Shown: positions 15,666 through 22,836 of the stretch, piece by piece
Numbering within the stretch: the stretch's first letter is position 1
How the letters are laid out: each line of letters starts with the position of its first letter
NCBI GenBank assembly: GCA_050742415.1
Contig: JBOGIF010000060.1
Coordinates: 1 to 30,917, forward strand
Length of the DNA stretch: 30,917 nt
Direction of reading: 5' to 3'
From: JBOGIF01 sp050742415
GTDB lineage: Bacteria; Actinomycetota; Acidimicrobiia; Acidimicrobiales; AC-14
The notes under the pieces: generated by a model
What the model saw: only the letters and a program-made list of their open reading frames with translations
Databases searched by the model: none
What the model was told of the DNA's origin: nothing
Translations under genes and position numbers: made by a program

Positions 15666-18202
15666 TCGTCCTCGCCATCAGCCTCAAGGGCATGTGGGCC
15701 AACAAGCGCCGCCTGGTCGGCACCGTGTTCGGGGTTTTCCTGGGAGTGGCGTTCCTGTCCGGGGCGCTGGTGCTGGGCGACACCTTGAGCTCGAACTTCG
15801 ACAGGCTCTTTTCCGACGCCAACGCCGGGACCGACGCGGTCGTGCGGCGGGCCAGCGACGTGGACACCCAGTCGGCGGCCGGCCGAGGGCTGCTGGACCA
15901 GTCTCTGCTCGGGGCCGTGGCCGGTGTAGAAGGAGTGGCAGCGGCGGAACCGGCGGTGGAGGGTTACGGCCAGCTCATCGGCTCAGACGGGAAGGCCATC
16001 GGCGGCAACGGGCCGCCGACACTGGCGGGCAACTGGATCGACGACCCCGAGCTCAACCCCTACCGGATCGTCGAGGGGCGGGCGCCCCGGTCCGGTCTGG
16101 AGGTGGTGGTGAACCAGGCGGCGGCCGACAAGGGCAAGTTCGGATTGGGCGACACGGTGACGCTGCAGACGCCGGAGCCCGTGGAGGTGAGCGTCGTCGG
16201 CCTGACTGCTTTCGGGACGGCGCGGGGCTCGGCGGGCGTCACCTATACGGCCTTCACCCTGGAGGGCGCCCAGGAGCACGTGATCAAGCAGCCCGGCAAG
16301 CTGACCAGCATCTCGGTCCGGGGTCGTCGGGGCGTCTCCCAGGCAGAGCTGGTGCGCTCCATCCGTCCTGTCCTCGAGGAAGGGACCGAAGCGATCACTG
16401 GCGACGAGCTTGTGAAGGAGCAGACCGACGACGTCAACGGGGGCTTCCTGACTGTGTTCAGGGCGCTCCTGCTGGTGTTCGCGGGCGTGGCCCTGCTGGT
16501 CGCCACGTTCAGCATCTACAACACGTTCTCGATCCTGGTGGCCCAGCGGACGCGCGAGTCGGCGTTGCTGCGCGCCGTCGGGGCATCTCGCCGCCAGGTA
16601 ATGGCGTCGGTCGTGGCCGAGGCCGCGCTGGTGGCCGTAATCGCGTCGGTCGCCGGCCTCTTCGGAGGCTTGGGGGTGGCCGGCCTCCTCAAAGGCTTGT
16701 TCGACAGCTTCGGGCTCGCCCTGCCGGCGGGCGGTCTCGTCTTCGAGGCCAGCACCGTCGTGGCGGCCCTGGTGGTTGGCGTGCTCGTCACGCTCCTGGC
16801 CGCTGTCGCGCCCGCGATGCGCGCTTCGCGGGTCCCGCCGCTTGCCGCCCTTCGCGACGTGGCCCTCGACCGGACGGGGACATCGCGTACCCGCACCCTC
16901 GCCGGTCTGGTGGTCACCGGGCTCGGAGTGGCTGCCGTGCTGAGCGCGGTCGGCGGCGGGGACAACGTCCTGCCCCGGGCCGGGTTCGGGGCCGTGCTCA
17001 CCATCGTCGGCATCGTCGTCCTCGGCCCGGTGGTGGCGCGACCGGTGACGAGCGTGCTCGGCTGGCCCCTTCCGCGCCTCAAGGGGATGACGGGGTCGCT
17101 GGCGCGGGAGAACGCCATGCGCAACCCGCGACGGACGGCCGGCACCGCCGCCGCCCTCATGGTGGGTGTCGGTGTCGTGACGCTGTTCACGGTTTTCGCA
17201 GCGTCGGTGAAGGCAACGGTCGACAAGAGCATCTCCCGGTCGTTCGGCGGCGACCTGGTTTTGAACTCCAACCGTTTCGACGGCGGCGGGTTCAGCCCGC
17301 AGTTGACGGCCGGCATCGCCCGGTTGCCCGAGGTCGAGGCAGCCCTGGGTATCGGCATCGGTGCCGTCGTCGTCGATGGTGGTACCAAGCAGCTGACGGT
17401 GGCCGATATCGCGCCGCTCGGAAAGGTGCTCGACCTCGAGATCGCCTCCGGCAGCCTGTCCGACGTAGGAGCGGGCGGGCTGGCGGTGGCGGCCGACGTG
17501 GCAAAGGAGAACGGCTGGAAGGTCGGCACCGTGCTGCCCACAACCTTCCCCGACGGGGTCACCACCCCGCTCCGGGTAGGCGCCGTCTACGGCTCCTCCG
17601 ACCTGGTTGGCAACTACGTGCTCAGCCGGGAGGCGTGGGCTCCCCACGCCGTCCAGCAGGTGGATGCCGCGGTGCTGGTCGGCCTGGCCGATGGCGTGAG
17701 CCTCGCGGCCGGGAAGGCGGCGGTCGAGCGGGTGGCCGAGCCCTTCGGCGCCCCGGAGGTCCAGGACCGTGAGGAGTACGTCAAGTCGGCTGCCCAGGGC
17801 GTGAACCAGGCACTGGGCCTGATCTACGTGCTCTTGGCCCTGGCGATAGTCATCGCCCTCATGGGCATCGCCAACACCCTTGCCCTGTCGGTGCACGAGC
17901 GCACGCGCGAGCTGGGCCTGCTCCGCGCCGTCGGCCAGACCCGTCGGCAGATGCGGTCGATGGTCCGTTGGGAGTCGGTGGTCATAGCCAGCTTCGGCTC
18001 GGTCGGTGGTCTCGGCCTCGGGGTGTTCCTCGGCTGGGCGCTGGTGCAGGCGGCGGGGGAGGACATCGTCGCCTTCTCGGTCCCGGCCGGCCAGCTCGTC
18101 CTGGTGCTGTTCGTGGGCGCCGTAGCCGGGGTCCTGGCCGCCATCCGACCGGCCCGCCGGGCAGCGAGGCTCAACGTGCTGACGGCCATTGCCGCGCCCT
18201 GA
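15662..18202 (+). CDS. Large FtsX/MacB-like ABC permease with two FtsX domains
   Basis: This membrane protein of 846 residues is typical of actinobacterial ABC permeases with duplicated FtsX modules. It has an N-terminal helix (LVGTVFGVFLGVAFLSGALVL), a large extracytoplasmic domain, then a first FtsX module (ALLLVFAGVALLVATFSIYNTF, QRTRESALLRAVGASRRQV). A central pair of helices follows, then a second extracytoplasmic domain beginning NAMRNPRRTAGTAAALMVGVG. The final FtsX module is IYVLLALAIVIALMGIANTLALS, HERTRELGLLRAVGQTRRQM. The repeated RTRE-LLRAVG loop motifs mark the coupling to the ATPase. The GTG start overlaps the ATPase stop. The open frame extends much further upstream only as a shadow of the crystallin and ATPase genes. 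Confidence 0.93.
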   Translation: MIVLAISLKGMWANKRRLVGTVFGVFLGVAFLSGALVLGDTLSSNFDRLFSDANAGTDAVVRRASDVDTQSAAGRGLLDQSLLGAVAGVEGVAAAEPAVEGYGQLIGSDGKAIGGNGPPTLAGNWIDDPELNPYRIVEGRAPRSGLEVVVNQAAADKGKFGLGDTVTLQTPEPVEVSVVGLTAFGTARGSAGVTYTAFTLEGAQEHVIKQPGKLTSISVRGRRGVSQAELVRSIRPVLEEGTEAITGDELVKEQTDDVNGGFLTVFRALLLVFAGVALLVATFSIYNTFSILVAQRTRESALLRAVGASRRQVMASVVAEAALVAVIASVAGLFGGLGVAGLLKGLFDSFGLALPAGGLVFEASTVVAALVVGVLVTLLAAVAPAMRASRVPPLAALRDVALDRTGTSRTRTLAGLVVTGLGVAAVLSAVGGGDNVLPRAGFGAVLTIVGIVVLGPVVARPVTSVLGWPLPRLKGMTGSLARENAMRNPRRTAGTAAALMVGVGVVTLFTVFAASVKATVDKSISRSFGGDLVLNSNRFDGGGFSPQLTAGIARLPEVEAALGIGIGAVVVDGGTKQLTVADIAPLGKVLDLEIASGSLSDVGAGGLAVAADVAKENGWKVGTVLPTTFPDGVTTPLRVGAVYGSSDLVGNYVLSREAWAPHAVQQVDAAVLVGLADGVSLAAGKAAVERVAEPFGAPEVQDREEYVKSAAQGVNQALGLIYVLLALAIVIALMGIANTLALSVHERTRELGLLRAVGQTRRQMRSMVRWESVVIASFGSVGGLGLGVFLGWALVQAAGEDIVAFSVPAGQLVLVLFVGAVAGVLAAIRPARRAARLNVLTAIAAP

Positions 18203-18225
18203 GAAGGTCTCTTTCGGCCGGAGGC

Positions 18226-19401
18226 TCACATGAGGTTGCGGGTGTGCAGCGACGACAGGGAAGCGGCTTCGTCGGCGGGGAAGCCGAGCTTGACCAGGCG
18301 CCTACGGCGGCCGTCGTCCATCTCCGCGGCCAGGGCCTGCACGTGGCCGAACCCAGTTCCCACTGCCTCGGGTGACCACGAGCCGGCGGCCAGCACGACC
18401 AGGGCGTCGAAGACCTCGGCGTTGAGCCCGGCGGTCTGGGCCAGGGCGTCGTGGCGGCGGTGGATGGCGGCGGCCAGTCGGGCCCGCAGCCCGGGGTCGG
18501 CGCGCAGGGCGGAGTCGAGGTGGGCCATGCCGAACGCCACGTGGCGGGCTTCGTCGGCAAGGGCCAGGTGGCACACACGCGCGGTGACGGGGTCCGGTGC
18601 GTGGCGTTCGAGGAACGACAGGAGGTGCAGGAAGGTTCCCTCCCCGAGCACCGACAGTAGGAAGTGGGCGAGGGCGTAGTCGGGCTCCTCGAGCAGCGTC
18701 AGCAGTGACGCCTGGCCTCCCACCGTGGAGAGGCCCAGCTCGCCGCCGTTCATCGTTGCCCGGCGAGTGAACACCTCGACATGGCGGGCTTCGTCCGCCA
18801 CCTGAACGGCGAGGACGCCGACCACCTCGCGGAAATGGGGGTGGACCTGGCCCAGGAAGCGGGCGGGTACGACCAGGGCGGCGTTCTCGTTCTCCACCAG
18901 GTAGGTCATGACCTGGACTACGGCGGCCTCGACGTCGGGTGCCAGCGAGAAGGGGGTGTCCCACTCCACGGCGGTTGCCGGGTCCCACTGGGCCGCCGCT
19001 GCCTGGCGGTAGATCCCAGGTGCGGCGTCGGTCCAGACGACCTCGCTGGAATCCAACGCGAACGGGAAGTCGGGGCCCCCGGCCTCGACCAGCGCGCCCC
19101 GGGCGGCCAGGCCCCAGCGGCTCGGCGCACGGGTGGCTACCACCGGGCCGGTCCGGTCGGCGCCCCGCCATCGGGTGCCGACCGGTCCCGGCGCCACCCA
19201 GCCCACGACCTCGCCCGGTGGCTCCGCCAGCTCGAGATGATGGCCCTGCGCACGGCACCAGGCCCGGAGGTGGACTGCCAGCTCGGGGGCCGTGCCCCGC
19301 ACTCCCAGGCGGTCACCCGGGCTCACCCTGACCAGCGCCCGTTTCACCAGGAGGTGGCCGCCCTGGTCGAGGCCCAGGCCGTCGAGGTCGACGGCGGTCA
19401 C
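18226..19401 (-). CDS. TusA-like / ferritin-like diiron fusion protein
   Basis: The protein has 391 residues and two parts. Residues about 1-60 look like a TusA/SirA-like fold (LDGLGL, KRALVRVSPGDRLGVRGTAP, HLRAWCRAQGHHLEL), but the sulfur-carrying CPxP motif is missing; the only Cys there is Cys49. Residues about 125-390 form a ferritin-like four-helix domain with a full diiron ligand set: Glu172, Glu204 and His207 (ADEARH), Glu254, Glu284 and His287 (second ADEARH). YRQAAAAQWDPATAVEW before it is common in such proteins. The GTG start overlaps the stop of the upstream gene by four bases (GTGA). It is the last gene of a three-gene operon. A redox or oxygenase role tied to sulfur is an inference only. 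Confidence 0.82.
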   Translation of the reverse strand: MTAVDLDGLGLDQGGHLLVKRALVRVSPGDRLGVRGTAPELAVHLRAWCRAQGHHLELAEPPGEVVGWVAPGPVGTRWRGADRTGPVVATRAPSRWGLAARGALVEAGGPDFPFALDSSEVVWTDAAPGIYRQAAAAQWDPATAVEWDTPFSLAPDVEAAVVQVMTYLVENENAALVVPARFLGQVHPHFREVVGVLAVQVADEARHVEVFTRRATMNGGELGLSTVGGQASLLTLLEEPDYALAHFLLSVLGEGTFLHLLSFLERHAPDPVTARVCHLALADEARHVAFGMAHLDSALRADPGLRARLAAAIHRRHDALAQTAGLNAEVFDALVVLAAGSWSPEAVGTGFGHVQALAAEMDDGRRRRLVKLGFPADEAASLSSLHTRNLM

Positions 19402-20267
19402 GGCCGGTAGCCGTCGGCGACGACGTTGCCCTCCCGGTCGTAGAAGCCGAGGTAGTCGACGGCGGTCTCGAGCATGGAGTAGCCGGTGGTGCGGCCCGCT
19501 CGCCACGCTTTGAGACCTTCGAGGTCGAGGAGTGGTCGGACCTCCGGGTCGTCGTAGGTCATGCCCAGGAGGAGCTCGCTGAAGCGGTCCACCGCAGTGG
19601 CGGGCGCGGCGGCGCCGACCGTGAAGTTGCAGTGGTCGTAGGGCGGGGTCTGGGCCACGATCCGTGTGGCCCCGGCGGGGATGGTGCCCTCGGCCGAGAA
19701 CACCAGGTGGTTCCCGTCGATCATGCAGGCGGCGTCGGCACGGCCGGCGAGCAGAGACTTCACGGCGTCGCGCTCACCGCCGACGTGGTCGCCGTGCTTT
19801 CCGACGCCCACGTCGTGATGAAGGACATCGAAGTCATGGCCCGCCACCAAGCCGTGGGACCGCAGGTACGAGAGCGGGATCAGCGTGGCCTGGGGCGAGT
19901 CCACCGCACCGACGGCCACGACTTTGCCGGCCAGGCCCGCCACCTCGCGTATGTCGGAGCCGGCGACGACCACCACGACCGACGTCAGGTCGCAGTCGGT
20001 GTCGCGCATGGCGATGGCGGACACCTGTACGCCCTGTGCGGAGGCCAGCCGATGGGACCTGGCCCACGCCAGCGGCGAGTTCCATGCCACGTGGACCTCG
20101 CCGCCGAGGAGGGCCTCCACCTGCCGCTCGTAGTTGGAGTAGAGCACGTAGTCGAAGGCGAGGCCATGGGAGGCGAACCAGTCCTTGAAGCCCTCCCAGA
20201 TCGCCACCACCTTGGGGTCATACGCCACCGCACCCATGACCAGGGGCCCGTTGTCGTTGGTGGCCAT
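19398..20267 (-). CDS. PhnD/SsuA-like substrate-binding domain protein without signal peptide
   Basis: This protein of 289 residues has the fold of type 2 periplasmic binding proteins of the phosphonate/sulfonate/thiamine-precursor class: VMGAVAYDPKVVAIWEGFKDW, VLYSNYERQVEALLGGEVHVAWNSPLAW, VVVVAGSDIREVAGLAGKVVAVG, LAGRADAACMIDGNHLVFS, and FTVGAAAPATAVDRFSELLLGM. It lacks a signal peptide or lipobox: the N-terminus MATNDNGPLVMG runs straight into the first strand. No ABC permease or ATPase adjoins it, so it probably acts in the cytoplasm as a binding or sensor protein or has an enzymatic role. The start is ATG 20267, eight bases after the upstream stop. Its stop overlaps the fusion gene start. 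Confidence 0.82.
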   Translation of the reverse strand: MATNDNGPLVMGAVAYDPKVVAIWEGFKDWFASHGLAFDYVLYSNYERQVEALLGGEVHVAWNSPLAWARSHRLASAQGVQVSAIAMRDTDCDLTSVVVVVAGSDIREVAGLAGKVVAVGAVDSPQATLIPLSYLRSHGLVAGHDFDVLHHDVGVGKHGDHVGGERDAVKSLLAGRADAACMIDGNHLVFSAEGTIPAGATRIVAQTPPYDHCNFTVGAAAPATAVDRFSELLLGMTYDDPEVRPLLDLEGLKAWRAGRTTGYSMLETAVDYLGFYDREGNVVADGYRP

Positions 20268-20275
20268 CTCCGCGC

Positions 20276-21412
20276 TCAGAACAGCGGAAGGCCGCAGACG
20301 GCCCGTCCGATGAACTCGTGGAGTGTGTCGGTGGTCGGCGCCATGACCGACGACGCCCGGGCGTCGCGGAAGTGCCGTTCGACCCCGACCTCCTTACGGA
20401 ACGCGGACCCACCGCAGACCCGCATGGCCAGGTCGGTGACCTCGATGGAGGCCTCGCTCCCGGCCGCCTTGACCTCGAGGACCCGGAGCATGGCGTCTTC
20501 GCGGCCGGACTCGAGCGCCGCGAGGGTGTCCGACAGGAGCGCCCGGGCCTGGTCGGTCTTGATGCGCATCCGGGCGACGGAGGCCCGCACGACGGGACTG
20601 TCGGCAAGGGACTGGTCGAGGTGTTCCAGTCGGGTGCCGGCGGCGTGGCTGGCAGCCTTGGTGGTGGCGGCGTCCATCGTCCCGGCCGAGAACGCAGCCG
20701 ACAGAACCTGGAACCAGGGCAGGACCGCGGCCAGCATCAGGTCGAACCCTCCGCCATCGGTCCCGAGCATGGCGTCGGTGGCGATGCTGACCCCCTTGGC
20801 GGTGATGGGGCTGGAGGAGTTGCCGCGCAGGCCGAGGCCGTCGAAGGGCGCCCCCACCTCCAGGCCGGCGGCGTCGGCCTGGACCAGCCACAGGGTGCTG
20901 GGGCCGTCGGCGGCCAGGGGCTTGCTGGACCACACATAGACGTCGGCCTCGCCGGCGGAGGTCACCCAGCTCTTGGCCGCGTCAAGGGTGACGGTGCCAT
21001 CGCCACCGGCGGTAGCGGTGCCCATCGGCGCCCAGAACTGGCTACGAGAGCCGACCTCCGAGAAGGCCAACGTGCTGACCGCTCGGCCGGCGGCGATCTC
21101 GCGGCGGAGCGCTTCGGGGCCGTGGCCTTCGATCACCGCGGCAGCGCAGTAGTGCATGAGCACGACCATCGCGGTCGAGCCGCAGTAGCGGGCCAGCTCT
21201 TCGATGACGAGCGTGGCGGCCCCATGAGCCTGGCCTGCGCCGCCAACCTCGGGGGCACTGATCAGACCGAGCAGCCCGGCGGCGCCAAGGGCGTCGAGCG
21301 CCTCTCGGGGATAGGCGCCGGAACGATCGATGGCGGTCGCCTGGGGGCCGACGATGTCGCCGACGATGGGAGCGAGGGCGGCCATGTACGAGGCCGCGGT
21401 TGTGGTGGGCAA
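20276..21412 (-). CDS. Acyl-CoA dehydrogenase-like flavoprotein lacking the catalytic Glu motif
   Basis: This protein of 378 residues has the acyl-CoA dehydrogenase fold: N-terminal helices (LDALGAAGLLGLISAPEVGGAG), the flavin-binding middle (STLAFSEVGSRSQFWAPMG, AAKSWVTSAGEADVYV), and the C-terminal helical domain (ALLSDTLAALESGRED, AMRVCGGSAFRKEVGVERHFRDARA). In true dehydrogenases the next motif carries the catalytic Glu (EGT). Here it reads VMAPTTD (residues 356-362), as I recall for a subfamily near sulfur-acquisition and DszC-like monooxygenase relatives. It may therefore be a flavin monooxygenase or another redox enzyme rather than a beta-oxidation enzyme. The start is TTG 21412, chosen because AGGAGG stands five bases upstream. 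It is the first gene of the operon. Confidence 0.87.
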   Translation of the reverse strand: MPTTTAASYMAALAPIVGDIVGPQATAIDRSGAYPREALDALGAAGLLGLISAPEVGGAGQAHGAATLVIEELARYCGSTAMVVLMHYCAAAVIEGHGPEALRREIAAGRAVSTLAFSEVGSRSQFWAPMGTATAGGDGTVTLDAAKSWVTSAGEADVYVWSSKPLAADGPSTLWLVQADAAGLEVGAPFDGLGLRGNSSSPITAKGVSIATDAMLGTDGGGFDLMLAAVLPWFQVLSAAFSAGTMDAATTKAASHAAGTRLEHLDQSLADSPVVRASVARMRIKTDQARALLSDTLAALESGREDAMLRVLEVKAAGSEASIEVTDLAMRVCGGSAFRKEVGVERHFRDARASSVMAPTTDTLHEFIGRAVCGLPLF

Positions 21413-21507
21413 GGTTCCCTCCTAGGGAGATGTCGGTGGTCGAGATGGTCAGTCGGGACCCGTCGACGCTCCGGAGGAGGTACCTCAGCCGGCGCCGACG
21501 GTCGTGA

Positions 21508-21550
21508 TCGCCCGACCGGGCGAGCACGTCTGCGTTCAGCGCCTTGTCAT
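21508..21550 (-). promoter_or_regulatory. Possible attenuator leader of the 18226-21412 operon: mini-ORF plus hairpin
   Basis: On the minus strand AAAGGA (21558-21563) stands seven bases before an ATG at 21550 that opens a four-codon ORF (ATG ACA AGG CGC TGA, Met-Thr-Arg-Arg). Thirteen bases after its stop codon is a six-base-pair hairpin, TCGCCC/GGGCGA (21508-21523). The operon start codon lies about 95 bases further on. The arrangement suggests translation-dependent control. The hairpin is short and there is no U-run. Confidence 0.35.
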
Positions 21551-21649
21551 GCCGGGTTCCTTTCGGGATGGGCGGTTGATTGTGGCACGAACGGCCCTCC
21601 GCGCTCGACGCCGTGCGCCGAGGAACAGCCCATTCAACTAAAGAGACCT

Positions 21650-21701
21650 ATCTATAGCAATTACAGATACTGATCTATAGCGCTTCTCATTGGAGCAATT
21701 A
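21650..21701. repeat. Interleaved direct repeats in an AT-rich intergenic stretch
   Basis: ATCTATAGC occurs at 21650-21658 and 21673-21681, and AGCAATTA at 21656-21663 and 21694-21701. The first repeat contains the palindrome CTATAG. The stretch from about 21630 to 21720 is far more AT-rich than anything else in the window. It lies between the divergent acyl-CoA-dehydrogenase-like operon and the XRE regulator gene, so these are candidate operator sites. The rest of the gap 21413-21760 holds the operon leader and no gene. Confidence 0.55.
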
Positions 21702-21760
21702 TCCCCAGCTACTTATTAGGCTGTAGACGCAAGAGTAGCGGGCCGATTGACATTGCCGGC

Positions 21761-22054
21761 ATGGAAGGCGAGCTTCAGCAGGCCCTCGGGGCCAGCCTCA
21801 GGTCGTACCGGGCGGAGCGGGGTTTGTCCCAGGAGGCCTTCGCCGACGTCCTCGGCGTCCACCGCACTTACGTGGGCGCCATCGAGCGAGGTGAGAAGAA
21901 CCTCAGCCTGAGATCGGTCGAGCGGCTCGCCCAGCGGCTGGATGCGGACCCACTCGCGCTGCTGAAGGCTCCGCCGAATTGGGAGCCTTCTCCCTCCAAA
22001 CGGGGCCGTCCTCGGCGCACCGACAAGCGCGGTCGCCGAACGGCGCAGGGGTAA
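21761..22054 (+). CDS. XRE-family helix-turn-helix regulator
   Basis: This is a small DNA-binding protein (97 residues) of the Cro/CI (XRE) class. The helix-turn-helix covers residues about 8-62: LGASLRSYRAERGLSQEAFADVLGVHRTYVGAIERGEKNLSLRSVERLAQRLDADPLALL. A basic tail (KRGRPRRTDKRGRR) could add DNA contact or reflect no fixed fold. There is no ribosome site before the ATG. The AT-rich repeat-bearing stretch upstream is the likely promoter and may be its own operator. The stop lies 12 bases from the stop of the convergent RadC-like gene. Such short XRE proteins often govern neighbouring accessory genes. Confidence 0.9.
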   Translation: MEGELQQALGASLRSYRAERGLSQEAFADVLGVHRTYVGAIERGEKNLSLRSVERLAQRLDADPLALLKAPPNWEPSPSKRGRPRRTDKRGRRTAQG

Positions 22055-22066
22055 GCCTCCCAGCAC

Positions 22067-22654
22067 TCAATCGGGCGGGTCCTCGGCGAGCCAGAGCATC
22101 GGCCGGTCGACGGTGTCTCGTATCCGGGCCGATCCGGGGGGAAAGGCTGCCGCGTCCTCGTGGGTCCAGCCTCCGGGAGGCAGCATCCTCTGGCCGGGCA
22201 CGTGGACCCGGAGCCACGACAGCCCCGATCCGAGGGGGTAGGCGAGCGACCCGGTCACCGACAGTCCGCCCTCCGGCGCGACGATCACTGTGTCCAGCAA
22301 GGCAACGCCGTGGATCGCAAGGTGCAGGCGCAGGGCACGGTGGCGCCGGTGGTCGACGCTGGAAGCCCCTCGGACCGGCAGCTTCTGACGGACGTCGACG
22401 GCGAGCAGGGCCGCGGCCTCGCACTGCAGCGCCTCGGCGGCCATGGCGTCCTTGGCCATAGGGCCCAGGTATTGGAGCCGGCTGTGGGAGGTGGCGACGC
22501 AGGTGAGCCGGCCTTCGGCGTCGACGTGCAGGACGACAGCGCGGTCGGCGCCGACCAACCAGTCGACGGCGCGCACCCAGTCGGTGACGTCTCGCGGTGA
22601 GCCGAACTCGGGTGGCGCCCCCGGGTCGAGAGCGCCGGGGAGACATCGCAGCAT
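22067..22654 (-). CDS. RadC/JAB-like domain protein with degenerate metal motif
   Basis: The protein has 195 residues. It opens with MLRCLPGALDPGAPPEFGSP, followed by VVDxL-like DWLVGADRAVVLHVDAEGRL, the strand pattern of RadC/JAB domains. The later segment HRRHRALRLHLAIHGVALLDTVIVAPEGG parallels the RadC end (helix, then GIPLLDHLIVG). The metal-binding HxHPxG...D motif expected between them is not seen; the sequence there is KLPVRGASSVDH. It is therefore probably a non-catalytic relative. A strong AAGGAGG ribosome site stands four bases before the ATG. It is divergent from the large DUF2325-like gene, with a gap of about 160 bases. The family call is from pattern only. Confidence 0.55.
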   Translation of the reverse strand: MLRCLPGALDPGAPPEFGSPRDVTDWVRAVDWLVGADRAVVLHVDAEGRLTCVATSHSRLQYLGPMAKDAMAAEALQCEAAALLAVDVRQKLPVRGASSVDHRRHRALRLHLAIHGVALLDTVIVAPEGGLSVTGSLAYPLGSGLSWLRVHVPGQRMLPPGGWTHEDAAAFPPGSARIRDTVDRPMLWLAEDPPD

Positions 22655-22836
22655 CTTCCCTCCTTATGGTGCGGGAGCTCGGGCCCGCCGCACAGCGGTG
22701 GCAGGACCTGCGGGGGGAAGGCATCGCCAGTATGACGCTGGGGTGAGACAGCAGGGGGTGGCGGCGGCTGAGCCCCCTTGCGAAGCGCTGGTTCGTGGTC
22801 GACAATGCTATGCATGAGTAGCGAGAAGGGTCGCGC

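Noticed and set aside
21747..21752. TTGACA as a -35 box for the XRE gene
   Set aside because: It lies nine bases before the ATG, so a transcript started from it would begin inside the gene.
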